Notes: generated from the letters alone by a model not told the origin. Shown: positions 36,665 to 49,059, counted from the first letter of the stretch. The stretch is 64,000 bases of DNA from Phymorhynchus buccinoides (GCA_017654935.2 CM065699.1:18926359-18990358); one strand, 5' to 3'. Made by a program: numbers and translations.

Positions 36665-37100
36665 TAGGGACAGAACAAGCCGTGAGGCTTTTTAGGAGTC
36701 CCATCGTTTTAAACTTTGGCAGGTATTATATAGGTCAAGGTTTATACGGCTAAAAAAAATTCCTATAAAATACATTAATCAAAGCTTCTAAATATACTAA
36801 TAAATTTTGGAAATTCATCAAGACGATTTTTGAAGATGTTAGTATTTGGTGCACATTTTAACTCAAAAGGAAATTCATTCCACATGTTAGCAACTCTGTT
36901 ACTGAAAACATTTTTTCTAATATTAGTATTACACCTTTTCGGATAAATATCTTCCCATCAGAATTTCTTGTTAGATTATACTGTGGTGATTCAAAAAATG
37001 TATCCCATGACAAATCAGTATGGCAATTGAATAATTTGTGAGTTTCAATAAGATCCCCCCTAATTCTTCTTCCCTTTAATGAAAACAAATTAAGATACAA
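36622..37100 (-). mobile_element. CR1/L2-like LINE 3' end
   Basis: Minus strand: LNLFSLKGRRIRGDLIETHK, SPQYNLTRNSDGKIFI, then a frameshift and the 3' tail ending in an (ACT)n run (AGT on plus, 36622-36663). Same family as 41640-42260. Confidence 0.75.
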
Positions 37101-37474
37101 AGATGTATATAGGCCACAATACTTCGCCGTATTTATCTGATGGTGAGTTTTACGTCCAGTTAGGCGTCCTCTTATGGACGTCCAACATTTGGGTCCCTTC
37201 CCTTATCTGGGTGCTTCAATGGAGGCTCCCTTCCCTTATCTATGTGCTGCATATCCTATATTTTTTTAATGTGTGTTCGGCGTGATGGTGAGCTTAGCAG
37301 GGTTACATGGTGAGTGGAGTGAGAGTTACATATTTGTAAATTTCTATTTCATGTATTTAATTAATAATTCTGATTTTTATTTTGATGTATTTTATCTTAT
37401 TTTCCAAGAAACGGTGGAAGACAATTTTCCATACATGTGCATATGTACAATGAACAATAAAGAAACTTATAACT

Positions 37475-38137
37475 TGACCCCAACGAACTGAAAAACTATC
37501 GACCCATCTCAAATCTCCCTTATCTTTCTAAACTTCTTGAAAGGCTTGTGCTTCATCAACTTTTCTCCCATCTGACCACCCACAATCTTCTCAGTCCTCA
37601 TCAGGCCAGGGCACAGCACAGAGACAGTCCTGTTGCGAATTCTGAACGATTTACTTCTCTCTCTAGACGAAGACAAAGTTTCGGTTCTCCTACTCCTTGA
37701 TCTTTCGGCTGCCTTCGATACAATCGATCATGACATGCTTATTTCTCGTCTTGAACAAAATTTTGGAATCACTGGAAACGTCCTCAAATGGTTTCGTTCC
37801 TATCTTCATGAAAGAAAACAAATAGTTGTAGTAAATGAAAACAAATCTTCTGAGTCAGTTCTTGATTTTGGCGTCCCACAAGGCTCCGTGTTAGGACCAA
37901 TTTTGTTCATTCTGTATACCACCCCATCGACCCCCCTCATAGCGAAACACTCTGTCCGTCATGAAATGTATGCCGATGATACTCAACTCAATCATCATGC
38001 TTCACCGCTAGCTCACGACCAGCTTATTCACACTCTTCAAGACTGTGTCACTGAAGTGAAAACATGGATGTCAAACAATAAACTTAAACTAAACGATGAC
38101 AAGACTGAAGCACTTAGAGTGCTTCCCCCATCTGTTG
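37475..38137 (+). mobile_element. CR1/L2-type LINE reverse transcriptase fragment
   Basis: The first frame reads NYRPISNLPYLSKLLERLVL. Near 37605 the frame shifts and continues TVLLRILNDLLLSLDEDKV, LLLDLSAAFDTIDHDMLI (first catalytic Asp), FGVPQGSVLGPILF and MYADDTQL (YADD catalytic pair), then NNKLKLNDDKTE. It is cut by the 500-N gap. LDLSAAFDTIDH plus YADD and the absence of visible RNase H fit CR1/L2-like LINEs. The frameshift means it is inactive. Confidence 0.88.
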
Positions 38138-38637
38138 NNNNNNNNNNNNNNNNNNNNNNNNNNNNNNNNNNNNNNNNNNNNNNNNNNNNNNNNNNNNNNN
38201 NNNNNNNNNNNNNNNNNNNNNNNNNNNNNNNNNNNNNNNNNNNNNNNNNNNNNNNNNNNNNNNNNNNNNNNNNNNNNNNNNNNNNNNNNNNNNNNNNNNN
38301 NNNNNNNNNNNNNNNNNNNNNNNNNNNNNNNNNNNNNNNNNNNNNNNNNNNNNNNNNNNNNNNNNNNNNNNNNNNNNNNNNNNNNNNNNNNNNNNNNNNN
38401 NNNNNNNNNNNNNNNNNNNNNNNNNNNNNNNNNNNNNNNNNNNNNNNNNNNNNNNNNNNNNNNNNNNNNNNNNNNNNNNNNNNNNNNNNNNNNNNNNNNN
38501 NNNNNNNNNNNNNNNNNNNNNNNNNNNNNNNNNNNNNNNNNNNNNNNNNNNNNNNNNNNNNNNNNNNNNNNNNNNNNNNNNNNNNNNNNNNNNNNNNNNN
38601 NNNNNNNNNNNNNNNNNNNNNNNNNNNNNNNNNNNNN
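38138..38637. other. Assembly gap (500 N)
   Basis: Second fixed 500-N gap, inside LINE sequence, which probably broke the assembly. It separates the phosphatase coding exons from the proposed 5'UTR exon. Confidence 0.99.
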
Positions 38638-38654
38638 AAACATCTTTATGACAG

Positions 38655-39410
38655 GTCAGGTCAGGTCAGGTCAGGTATTTGGACGACCAGGCCTTGCAGC
38701 CTCTCAATGCGTCCTTCCTTTTGGTTAGTTTGGCAATTGCTGTGGCGGTTTTTAGCATCCATTTTGATGCACTAATCATGGATGTACTTTAACAGGGCAA
38801 TTTTTGGATCACTGTCTAGGAGGTTTTTGAATTTGTTAGTATCTGAGGCCAGTTTAGTATGTGCAGGGAGGTTGTTCCAATATTGGGTGACTCTGTTAGA
38901 AAAAAAGTTTTTTCTAATGTTAGTTCTGCTGTACCTGGTTAGGATCTTAAGTTCACTATTACGGGTTCTTATTTCGTTAGACAAGTGAAACAAGCCTTTG
39001 TTAGTATTGTCAGTGCCTTGAAGAATCTTGTAAACATTTATCAAATCTCCCCTTAGTCTTCTGTATTTTAAAGATGGCAAGTCTAATTTACTTAGCCTGT
39101 CCTCATAATCCAAATTTTTCATGGATTTTATCAGTTTGGTTGCTCTCCTCTGTACCTTCTCAATTGCACTGGACTGTCGTTTAAGAAAGGGATTCCAAAT
39201 TATATTGCCATACTCAAGATGAGGCCGTATTAAACATTTGTAAAGATTTATGAACACCTCTTTATTTAAGTTTTTAAAACTCCTTCTGATCAAGCCCAGC
39301 ATCCTACTGGCTTTATTTATCGCTGTTGTGATGTGCTTATCAAATTTGAGTTTTGAATCAAATATAACCCCTAGGTCCTTCTCCTCTGTACAAGTATCTA
39401 AAACATAACA
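38655..39410 (-). mobile_element. CR1/L2-type LINE, C-terminal ORF2 and 3' end
   Basis: One open minus-strand frame of about 210 residues from about 39405 to the stop at 38772: EKDLGVIFDSKLKF, AINKASRMLGLIRR, LIRPHLEYGNIIWNP, VQRRATKLI, RTRNSELKI, QYWNNLPAHT, FKNLLDSD. That is the region after the RT core. The 3'UTR ends in (AGGTC)n near 38655 rather than (ACT)n. It is the best-preserved copy of this tail in the window. Confidence 0.85.
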
Positions 39411-39414
39411 CGTC

Positions 39415-39710
39415 GATAGGCCAGTTGAATTCTCCGTTCAAATTCCAATCTGAGTCTTTGCATAGCCAGAAACGCCGGATATAGGCCTACGGGCGCCGAG
39501 AGGCCGGCGGATGCGCGTTTCGCGCATTTGCGAAACCGCGCAAATGATACGGCCGCCTCGGTTGCCGTTGCCATCGCCCCGTTAGGGCTCACAGCAAATT
39601 TGAAGCGATTCGGTCGAAAACGGCGGAGTTATAAGGCCCGTTTCGTGTTTCAGACACACAGACACACACACACACACACACACGGACAGTTGGCTTTTTA
39701 CTATATGATG
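39415..39710 (+). repeat. Dispersed repeat with GAAGCGATTCGG and (CA)n
   Basis: Shares both ends with 58430-58840 in inverted order: GGCCAGTTGAATTCTCCG at one end, CCAACTGTCC(GT)n at the other, and AAACGGCGGAGTTATAAGG inside. It contains a GC-rich palindromic stretch near 39500-39545. Class uncertain; a Helitron-like origin is possible but unproven. Confidence 0.6.
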
Positions 39711-39719
39711 ATGATGCAG

Positions 39720-40580
39720 TAACCATGGCATAACAAGTTCTACTTGCTAGTACTATACTTCTATGTTTTGATTAAACTCTTTATAAGAAGCATAACACAA
39801 AAAGTCATGACAACATTTTACCCCAGCTTGCTTGAAAGGAAAGGAAAGATACATAATATGATCAACACAACAGCCCCTGCACATTTTGAGAAAAGCTTTC
39901 GCACTCTTGCTCTTTCCTGGAAAAACCCTGTTCCCTCTGCTAAGCTCGATCGCAAATAATCTCCCCTTTTGTGGGGTTTTCTTCTTCTTCTCTTCTTCTT
40001 CTCATTAGGCAGCCAACTTCAACACGCTGAAGGTTCTGCTGCACTTTAGGGGGTAGTACGAAAAAGAGAAAAATAGCAAAAGATAGAGTGCAAAGCGAAA
40101 TGATAACATTATGGGGAAATAGAAAGAAAGAAATGATTGCAAGATAGTCAGGAAATAACTGAAGTATTTACAGATACACAGTTTACTATGTAGAAATAAT
40201 TAATTAGATTTAAAACCGAAAAAAGTTAGTTAGATTTATATGTGAAGATTTGATTTGGGAGGGGGGATGGGGGGGGGTTGGGGTGGGTGGGTGTGATAGA
40301 GGGAAACCGGAAAGACGAGTTAAAGGTCATGCCCTACGTTAAATGTACCCAGACTGGCCAGGGACACCCGGGCCCCACATGATGTATGTAGAGTGTCATG
40401 CACGACCGGTTAGTCCCCCCAGATCAACCGGGGAAACACGGGCCCCACATGATGCGTGCACAGGAGTATTTGTATTTAGGGGACAATACATGCATGCAAA
40501 AAAAGGGGGGGGGGGGGGGCATCTGTTTTTAGGTGTGGGGATGCAGGGGTTGGAGGTGGGGAGGGGAAGGCAGAGGAATG
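39720..40580. other. Phosphatase intron 1 or intergenic, no gene seen
   Basis: No exon recognised. It contains G runs at about 40260-40290 and 40505-40519 and a doubled motif ACGGGCCCCACATGATG-like near 40370 and 40440. Confidence 0.35.
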
Positions 40581-40585
40581 GTTGT

Positions 40586-40727
40586 TTAGTAGAGGTGCTT
40601 TTGGAGGCCCCTCTTGAAGGCCACCAAGGACTGGGTGGAAGCAACTTCCTCAGGGAGGCCGTTCCATTGCGGGATAGTGCGAGGAAAGAAAGTGGACTGT
40701 CTGTATTGAGTTTTCCACACAACATTA
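40586..40727 (-). mobile_element. LINE ORF2 C-terminus (second family)
   Basis: Minus strand reads TQYRQSTFFPRTIPQWNG, LPEEV, then FKRGLQKHLY and a stop: the 'FFPRT..WN.LP' end of many LINE ORF2 proteins. Its upstream part is displaced by the palindromic MITE at 40728-40941. Confidence 0.75.
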
Positions 40728-40941
40728 GGGGAAGACGGGGTAAAAAGCGCATGGGCGGGTAAGAAGCCCACCCCAATTATCTCATGAAATGAAGCAAATT
40801 TCAGTCTCATTTTGCCCATGAGACGAGCGTTAATGTCTAGCATTCGTCTCATGGGCAAATTTGACTGAAATTTTCTTTATTTCATGAGATAATTGGGGTG
40901 GGCTTCTTACCCGCCCATGCGCTTTTTACCCCGTCTTCCCC
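40728..40941. mobile_element. Palindromic MITE, 214 bp
   Basis: Nearly its entire length is a perfect inverted repeat: GGGGAAGACGGGGTAAAA..AATTATCTCATGAAAT with its inverse, and a loop of about 70 bp that also pairs partly (CCCATGAGACGA). TA flanks both sides (40726-40727 and 40942-40943). A transcript would fold into one long hairpin. Confidence 0.85.
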
Positions 40942-41337
40942 TAACATGGGGAAAGCTTTTGTGCCTTATAATTTCTTGTTCACAACGCTCAGATAATGCA
41001 CATTGTATCTACATTTATTAGGTTATGCCTCATGTACGTGTGTTTAAATCACTTGTCTTTAATCAACAATGACTTACGAACAAAATGAAAATCTCAAACA
41101 AGTTCAGTTGCTGGCTACTTGAAGTAGGTACCCACCACTTGACTGTCAACATGACAAGCTTAAGGCTGGCATTAATTCGTGATTAGCCTTAGCTTAGGTC
41201 AATCAGTGTTTGACTTGAACAAGATCAAAACATTCCTTATCATGTAAACACAGAAACAAACAACTTCTAAATATCCGTAAACCAAAAACATCATGACCTA
41301 CTAGTACTAGAGAGACGTTTGTTGTTGAACAACTTAC

Positions 41338-41420
41338 CAGACTCTAGTTGTTACCGTCCAGGAAGTTGAACTTCATAGGCTCCTTCAACGTACCCAATAC
41401 AGATACACATACAGAATAAA
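41338..41420 (-). other. Probable 5'UTR exon of the phosphatase gene
   Basis: It ends in a strong donor, CTG/GTAAGT (donor at 41337-41336). A matching acceptor, TTATTTCAG, lies at 35068-35069 ahead of the exon holding the start codon. The inferred intron is 6.3 kb and spans the 38138-38637 gap, so the link depends on correct scaffolding. The 5' limit is set from the TATA box. Confidence 0.5.
41339..41376 (-). promoter_or_regulatory. Upstream ORF in phosphatase 5'UTR exon
   Basis: An ATG at 41374-41376 opens an 11-codon frame (MKFNFLDGNN) closed by TAG at 41344-41346, just before the splice donor at 41338. A second uORF (MLRA) starts at 35049-35051 in the next exon. Both could reduce translation of the phosphatase; this is inference. 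Confidence 0.4.
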
Positions 41421-41442
41421 CTCACTGGGGTGCCATGTGTCG

Positions 41443-41450
41443 TATTTATA
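41443..41450 (-). promoter_or_regulatory. TATA box, candidate phosphatase promoter
   Basis: TATAAATA on the minus strand inside AACTATAAATACG, 20 to 35 bp ahead of the inferred start region and about 105 bp ahead of the splice donor at 41338. Confidence 0.5.
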
Positions 41451-41557
41451 GTTTTGGCTTTGAGCGTCAGTGATGTTATTTTTGCAAGTGGATTTCCCCG
41501 CTGACCCAATTTTAGCTCTCCAAGAATGAGTGACGAGATCGAAAGAGAAAGTAGGAC

Positions 41558-41600
41558 AAGGGGGGAGAGAGGAGTAAACCCAAGTTCAAACCTGCAGAAG
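41558..41600 (+). mobile_element. 5' fragment of the tRNA-type SINE
   Basis: GGGGGGAGAGAGGAGTAAAC then CAAGTTCAAACCTGCA equals the start of the copy at 42985. Only the head is present. Confidence 0.5.
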
Positions 41601-41604
41601 AAGT

Positions 41605-42209
41605 TTCACTTATCTTGATAAAGACTTTTCTAAAACTATATAAATCTTTTGTAAGGCCACATCTGGAATATGCTAATGCTGTCCTTTTTTGAAAAGGCAG
41701 TCTAATCAGATAGAAAAAGTTCAAAGACGGGCCACAAAACTGCTAAAAGAATGTAAAAACATGTCATATATTGAAAGGCTAAGACACCTCAACTTACACT
41801 CTCTTAAGGGTAGGAGGTTGAGAGGCAGCCTTATACAAACTTATAAGATCTTCCATGGTATATTGATGACATCAATTTTGAAACTTTCTTTTCTGTTCCA
41901 CAATTTAACATCACTAGAAAGTCAGAAGGCAAAATCTTTATTAGACATTGTCAAAGTAATAGAAGGAAATGTTCATTTTCTTATAGAGTTGCTGTTCATT
42001 GGAATGAACTAAGTACTAACATCAAGTTTGCAACTAATATTAACACCTTTAAAAATCTTCTGGATTCCAATCAGAAATTTCAGAGTCTTTTTAATGATTT
42101 TGACTGATTGTCCTTCAAAAACTTGCTCAAACCCAAAATAATTATGCAATGTCATTGCCAAAGAGGGGACCTTTTATAGGCCGCGAGGCCTAGGCTTAAG
42201 AGCCTGTCC

Positions 42210-42260
<51 letters not shown>
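41605..42260 (+). mobile_element. CR1/L2-like LINE 3' end with (ACT)n tail
   Basis: Frames encode KRQSNQIEKVQRRATKLL, HLNLHSLKGRRLRGSLIQ, TYKIFHG and, after a shift, FKNLLDSNQKF with a stop near 42105. A 3'UTR follows with AGGCCGCGAGGCCTAGGC, CCTGTCCCTACT and an (ACT)n tail at 42209-42259. Inactive. Confidence 0.8.
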
Positions 42261-42297
42261 AGATCATCGATCGTGAGCTGTGGATATGAGAGAGAGC

Positions 42298-42332
<35 letters not shown>

Positions 42333-42604
42333 AGATTTTGATTTTTTTTTAACAATAAAAAACCCCTCAGAAAATAGGTTTTATAAAGATAAGGTGACAT
42401 AACTTGGCCGGTTAGATTGCCAGATTTTAGGATATATCAGCCATGCAATGTCTTAATTAACAAACTAATAAAGTGATTGGCATAACTACAATAAGATTTT
42501 ATTATTGGAATGACAATCAAATAGAAGAAAATGGCTAAATTATAAGTTTATTATTACTAGGTACTAGTTGGCCTGAGATTTGAGGGGAGGCCGTTGGAGA
42601 TTTC

Positions 42605-42657
42605 AAAAACCGGGAGGCCTAAGCTTAAGAGCCTGTCCCTACTACTACTACTACTAT

Positions 42658-42728
<71 letters not shown>

Positions 42729-42730
42729 AG
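42605..42730 (+). mobile_element. LINE 3' tail with (ACT)n
   Basis: GGAGGCCTAAGCTTAAGAGC then CCTGTCCCTACT and about 90 bp of ACT repeats. Flanking words (AAGATCATCGATCGTGAGC after both tails) show that 42200-42400 and 42605-42830 are duplicates. Confidence 0.7.
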
Positions 42731-42984
42731 ATCATCGATCGTGAGCTGTGGATGAGAGAGAGAGAGGGGGGGGGGGGAGAAGAGATTTTGAATTTTTTTA
42801 AACAAAATAAAACCCTCAGAAGATAACCGATAAGAAAACGAGAAATTAAGGGGGTGAGGGGTAGGGTGGGGGGTATTAAACTACATGATAGCCAGGAGGG
42901 AATGGGAAGCCGGGCCGGCGGGGGGCGGGGGGGGGGGGGGGGGGGGGGCATATATAGACTTAGTTGACCATTAGAAAAACACTG

Positions 42985-43430
42985 CCAGAAAGGGGGGAGA
43001 GAGGAGTAAACCCGAGTTCAAACCTGCATGGATACAGGGGATTTTTCCTCTCACTTTGCAACAGGCCTTACGGTCTGAACGTGGAGTCTTTCGGATGAGA
43101 CGATATAAACTGATGAGGTCCCGTACCGGCGTGAGCCCATGCACTGACTTAGCACACGTTAAATCCCAATGGCGACGAAAAAGTTGTCATTAATGGTCAA
43201 ACTTTACCCCCCCCCCCCCCCTCCCCGCTTTCCTTACTCATCAGTCACACCGAAATCGCATACCCAACAAATTTTTTGGGTGGCACGCCTCTGGCTGTGA
43301 CGCGCTCTCCAGGTGGAGCAACCCGAATTTCACAGAGACGCCTCTATGACTATAAAGTACCTAATACCTAATAATACCTAATACCCAATAATACCTCAAA
43401 CCTAATAATACCTAGTACCAATACCTAATA
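42985..43430 (+). mobile_element. tRNA-type SINE, longest copy
   Basis: GAGTTCAAACCTGCA near 43014 resembles an RNA polymerase III B box (GGTTCGANTCC). A central domain follows: TTTCGGATGAGACGAT, GAGGTCCCGTACC, GCACGTTAAA-like. The body then holds AATGGCGACGAAAAAG and GCTCTCCAGGTGGAGCAAC. It ends in a (CTAATAC)n-like tail at 43362-43430. The B box plus conserved core point to a tRNA-derived SINE. No A box is certain. Confidence 0.65.
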
Positions 43431-43584
43431 ATATTAGGGGATTTGCAGGAGCACAGTGAGCATGGGTTTAAGCCAAGGTGGTTTTTTTAACAGGAACCCC
43501 CTTCATGGAAATTATCATTGCAAACTGAGAGAAAGAGCCTGGGAGGGGGCAAATAGAAAGACAAGGACCGAGAGGGAGGGAGGA

Positions 43585-43735
<151 letters not shown>

Positions 43736-43825
43736 CATGTGACATACCAACGTCTCAAAACGTCTAATATTAGCAGAGAAAACCCAGCAAACACTACAGT
43801 AAGTATCAAAGAAATTGATAATGAA

Positions 43826-43828
<3 letters not shown>

Positions 43829-43872
<44 letters not shown>
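43829..43872. repeat. (AC)n microsatellite
   Basis: About 22 AC repeats, followed by CA/CT-rich sequence to about 43995. Confidence 0.95.
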
Positions 43873-43874
<2 letters not shown>

Positions 43875-44044
43875 TTTGCATAGAAAAATGTGCAAACACT
43901 CTCTAAAAAAAAATCAATCTCTGAACACGCACCCGCTCTCTCTCACACACTCACGCGCACGCACACTCACACACACACTCACACGTGCACTCACACTAGA
44001 AAAATCTGCAAACACTACTCTATATAAATAAAAAAATCAATAAC

Positions 44045-44850
<806 letters not shown>

Positions 44851-45027
44851 ATGTTATGTTTTCCTTTTCTCTCTGTTTTATTTTTATCATAGTAAAGAAA
44901 AAGGAACGTTTTTTAAAAGTGTGGAAAGTGTTTTTGTTGGTGCAAATCCTTGGATTATTTTCTCTATATATAACACCAAATAGCGTAACAAGTTTGAAAC
45001 CGCTACGAGGAAGAAAAGGAAACCCTA

Positions 45028-45210
45028 CTATTTATTTTTGCAATTCAGGGAACTATGACAACGTGAGTTGCAGAGAAGATTTGCTTTGAAGCACCTACAT
45101 TTTCTTGTCTGACACCTTGTGCGTCCACTACAGTTACATTTCAGGAAGCCCCGACCCCCTGCAAGTGACTGAGCAATAACTGCAGATCTTAAGGAAATGG
45201 AGTGTTCCGT
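45028..45210 (-). pseudogene. Transposon-derived Cys-rich tail fragment
   Basis: Minus strand: SLRSAVIAQSLAGGRGFLKC, NCSGRTRCQTRKCRCFK, ANLLCNSRCHSSLNCKNK, stop. The C-x-C..C-x4-C-x-C..C-x3-C-H pattern is the C-terminal tail of integrase-bearing proteins often labelled KRAB-A-domain-2-like in invertebrates. No integrase core is seen upstream, so this is a fragment. Confidence 0.6.
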
Positions 45211-45747
45211 GTTCACATCCCCTTCTCCCAACAGTTTCTGTTTGCGCGTTGCCCATGTTGTATGCTTGGTGGAATTGGTTAAAAAACACAATGTTAGCTT
45301 GGTAGCAAGCAACACAGAATATGTGAACACTTTTAACAAGGAAACTCACACAGCCCAATCAGGTGGAAGTTGTTCAAATTTAAAGGGGCACCCTGACGGA
45401 TGAGGTTTTACAATAAACGCGTCGCGATCACCAGAAAGACAGCCTTTTTAACGATCGGAACACTCGCTTTGCTCTGGTTTCCTAGAAATCAAACCATAAA
45501 AACGGCGATTCCTCCTTGGCGGAGATACCAGAGAGAGAAACCATTTTGGATGGGGTGGGTGGAGGCGGAGGATGAAGCTTTTTTTTTTTTTTTGTAGTGT
45601 AGTAAAAACAATGGAGCTATTTAATTTGCGAAACTCCTTTAGGTACACTGTATAAAAAAAATAAAAAATAAAAAGACTTGTACTGTGGAAATTTCATGCA
45701 AACGATTTGGTCTAAATTCAGGCGGCCATTAGAAAAGAGAAGACACA

Positions 45748-45774
45748 TGCGGGGGGGGGGGGGGGGGGGGGGGG
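45748..45774. repeat. G-homopolymer
   Basis: About 25 G in a row; length likely unreliable. Confidence 0.9.
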
Positions 45775-46672
45775 CTCCTGTTAACTTTAATTGTTTCCAT
45801 GGTATCTACTTGTGCCCTTGTCTGTGTAAACTTTGTCTTCTTCAATGTATGTTGTGTAACTGACCAGTTAATGAAATGTTTTTATTATTCATTCTGTATT
45901 TTATGCGCAAGCTGGGCAACAAATTTCTTCTTGTGGAGACAATAAATTGATTTGATGAGAGCTTTAGAATGTATGATTTTCTACAGTAATGGAAAGTTGT
46001 GGTCTTTTGTGGAACACTACGATTCTCAAACTAGGGGATGTATGCACTGGCTTTTAGTGCTACAACCAAGGGGATCGGCTGTTCCTTTGAGGACCTTCCC
46101 TGAGCTAGCCATCCCCACTATAAACCATAAGCAAATTTAGCCCAGCCTGCCAGAATAGCAGTTGTCCTTTCTGCTGACTAGCAGTCATAGTTGGAAATGG
46201 CAGACTGGTGCACATCTATCTACCGACCTTTCTTTCTGGTAGTCAGTCTGTATTGAATCCCTGATGGATCATTTGAGGAAACAAATGTTCAATTTATGTG
46301 TTGAATGGAGTTCTTGAGATGTGGAGTAATATGAATTGGGTTTTTTAAAGACAGTAAAGACAAAATGACTTGAGACAAAATGAGTGCTTTTGGTTATTGA
46401 GAAGAGAGTTCATGAAATTTGAATTAGTTGGGAAACATTTTAATGACAGCACATTATGAGTAGCATAATGATTTAAGACAAAACAGATGCTTTTGGATAT
46501 TGAGAAGAGTTTCATACATTCATACTGTATTTTGGAAACTTTTCCCCCTCAACTTTGAATACTAACATTGTCTTTCAAGAAATGTATATCAATTTGAGGA
46601 GGAAAAGTTTTGAAAGTACAGTATGAATGTAGAATGCAGTGCAAATCAGGAATATGCTTTACGATTGCAGTT

Positions 46673-46722
<50 letters not shown>

Positions 46723-46814
46723 TGAATGAGTGAAAGAGAGGGAGACACTAGACAGACAGAAAGAAAGAGATATTTGCTTTATATGCTGCCAAAAATGATT
46801 TAAGTTTGTTGAGA

Positions 46815-47085
46815 GTTGAAAATAGCTGCTATACGGCAGACCGACACCAAAAAGCCTGAATATACAAAGAGTTTGCACTCCGCAGCTGACTGAAGCCATT
46901 TTTTAATTCTCACCCTTTCATCTACACTACAGCTGGGGATCATTGTGAACTCACTCACTGCCTACAACAACACTAGCACTTCCCACCTTCCACTTTTCCA
47001 GGTGATAAAGTTGGTTCCATTCTTTGCAAGGTTTGTAGGCTGTGAAGTTGTCACTCTTTGTAAAATCTGGGCTTTTTGCTGACAC
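46815..47085 (-). repeat. Dispersed repeat, copy 2
   Basis: Inverted copy of 19700-19945 with the AAAAAGCCTGAATATAC and TTGCAAGGTTTGTAGGC ends. Confidence 0.7.
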
Positions 47086-47193
47086 CAAAAGAAAGAAGAC
47101 TTATTTGAGAGGGTTTAACTAGAGAGGGAGGGAAACAGATAATTGTGGTAAATAGAAGGTGAAGTGCAGATCTTTTTTTTCTGTTTCTTCTTC

Positions 47194-47515
47194 TTCTTCT
47201 TCTTCGATCGCTCAAACAGTTTCCTGTCAGTTATATGCGCAGATGCGTCATGCTGCCGTTATGCGCCTAACTAAGAAATAGTTACGCCCAGCAAGTCCGA
47301 CTTCGGCTGGAGGAAATCATTTTGAAAGTGTTTCGTGAAAAAAGGCAGGAGAATGGACTGGTAAGGCAGAAAGATAGTAGACGACAGCAAGCAAAGGGAA
47401 AAGGCAGAGTCAAAGAGAGTGACAGATCAGAGGAAGTTACAAGCACAGAACTTCCAGAAGGTTGGGGAACTACTTATACAAAAGACCCCCCGGTATCCCC
47501 ACGGGGTTTTTTTCT
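47194..47515 (-). mobile_element. SINE-like element, subfamily 1, near full length
   Basis: (TTC)n then GATCGCTCAAACAGTTTCC, ATGCGCCTAACTAAG, CCGACTTCGGCTGGAGG and the shared head ending CCCCCCGGTATCCCCACGGG. One of the two best copies of this subfamily. Confidence 0.75.
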
Positions 47516-47549
47516 GTTTGAAATGTTAAAGATGACAGGAGCCAATGTA

Positions 47550-47984
47550 ACAGTTGAAACAAACTGTAATCGACATAAACAACCACAATGGCACACTCTG
47601 TATCTGGCTACAGGTTTTATTTACATCAAACCCAACTGTACAAACATCTCAAAGCCACAGTGTTTATCTAGTAGATTGGTTGCTAAAAGCTAAACATGAA
47701 TCAAAGAAAATTCAATTATTTCCTTATATTTAAAAGCAAGCATGTACAAATGTAATTCTCTTCTTCTTCGTCGATGAAACAAACTGTAATTGAGACATAA
47801 ACAACCACAATGGCACACTCTGCATCTGGCTACAGGTTTTATTAGCATCAAACCCAACTGTACAAACATCTCAAAGCCACAGTGTTTATCTAGTAGATTG
47901 GTTGCTAAAAGCTGAACATGAATCAAAGAAAATTCAATTAATATTTCCTTATATTTAAAAGCAAGCATGTAAATGTAATTCTCT
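47550..47984. repeat. Tandem duplication of about 210 bp
   Basis: The block GAAACAAACTGTAAT..GCACACTCTG..CTACAGGTTTTATT..ATGTAATTCTC occurs at about 47556-47760 and 47777-47984. A truncated (TTC)nGTCGAT SINE-like end sits between them. Confidence 0.85.
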
Positions 47985-48300
47985 TCTTCTTCTTCTTCTT
48001 CTTCGTCGTCGATCGCTCCAACAGTTTCCTGTCACTACGAGTGCAGATGTGTCATGCTGCTGTTATGCACCTAAAAATAGGCCCAGCATGTCCGTCTTTG
48101 GCTGCAGAAAATATTTGTAAGAAATGTTTAGAAAAAAAGGCAAGGGAATGGACCAGCAAGGCGGTAGACGACAGTAAGCAAAGGGAAAAGGCAGAGTCAA
48201 AGAGAGTGACAGATTAGAGGAAGTTGCAAGCACAGAACTTCCAGAAGGTGGGGGAACTATTTGTACAAAGGACCCCCGGTGTTCCCACGGGGGTGGGGGG
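47985..48300 (-). mobile_element. SINE-like element, subfamily 1
   Basis: (TTC)n, CGATCGCTCCAACAGTTTCC, then the standard body and head ending GGGGGAACTATTTGTAC and CCCCCGGTGTTCCCACGGG. Confidence 0.75.
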
Positions 48301-48783
48301 GGTGTAAGAATGTTGTTGTATTTAATACTCTTTTTCACGTATCAGTTGTCGTTGAACAATATAACACAATATCAAATCTCAGCAATATTACTGTACAAGA
48401 TCCCTTTGGGGAAAAAAAAGAAAGAAGATAAATTTTGTAATGTCTTTTTTATTTCATCACTATAAAACTCTATTGCACTTTTGAAATGGCTTATTAAAAA
48501 AAAGTATATGGCAATAACACTTTGTACAAATATCTTCTTTTTTTTTCTTTCTTTTTTTAAGCCAAATGAAATCGAATCAAATTCACTTATTATTTCCCAA
48601 GGAGAAATATTGTTCAGGTGCCAGAATAACAAAGACATCGACATTCAGCATGCATGAATAGGAGCAAAAGTTACACATAATACACACTTAAAGATACACA
48701 TAATATGTGGATACATACACGTCTAAGGATAAGCATGCATAGTTTTTTTCAACACGATGAACACACATTTAAACCTAAAAGGA

Positions 48784-48975
48784 TCATGAGTTTAGGAGGT
48801 GGATGGATCTGGGGATGAAGGATTTCTGTGCCCTGGAGTTGACTTTAAAAGTTTTGTAGCAACGTCCAGAAGGTAACAGTTCGTAATGTTTGTTCAAAAC
48901 ATGGGAGGTGTCATTTACAATCTTCCTGGCTTTATGCTTGATTCGTCTTTCGTACATCTCATTCAAACCCATCTC
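48784..48975 (-). mobile_element. LINE ORF2 C-terminus (third family)
   Basis: Minus strand reads RIKHKARKIVNDTSHVL, HYELLPSGRCYKTFKV, AQKSFIPRSIHLLNS and a stop: the 'YELLPSGR..SFIPRSI.LLN' end typical of LINE ORF2 proteins. Nothing of the RT domain remains. Confidence 0.75.
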
Positions 48976-49059
48976 TCTCTTTCCAACAACATAATAATTA
49001 TGATAATGAAACGTAATGCTGCAGGTATAAAAGCAAACGTGTTAATGATCAGATAACAT

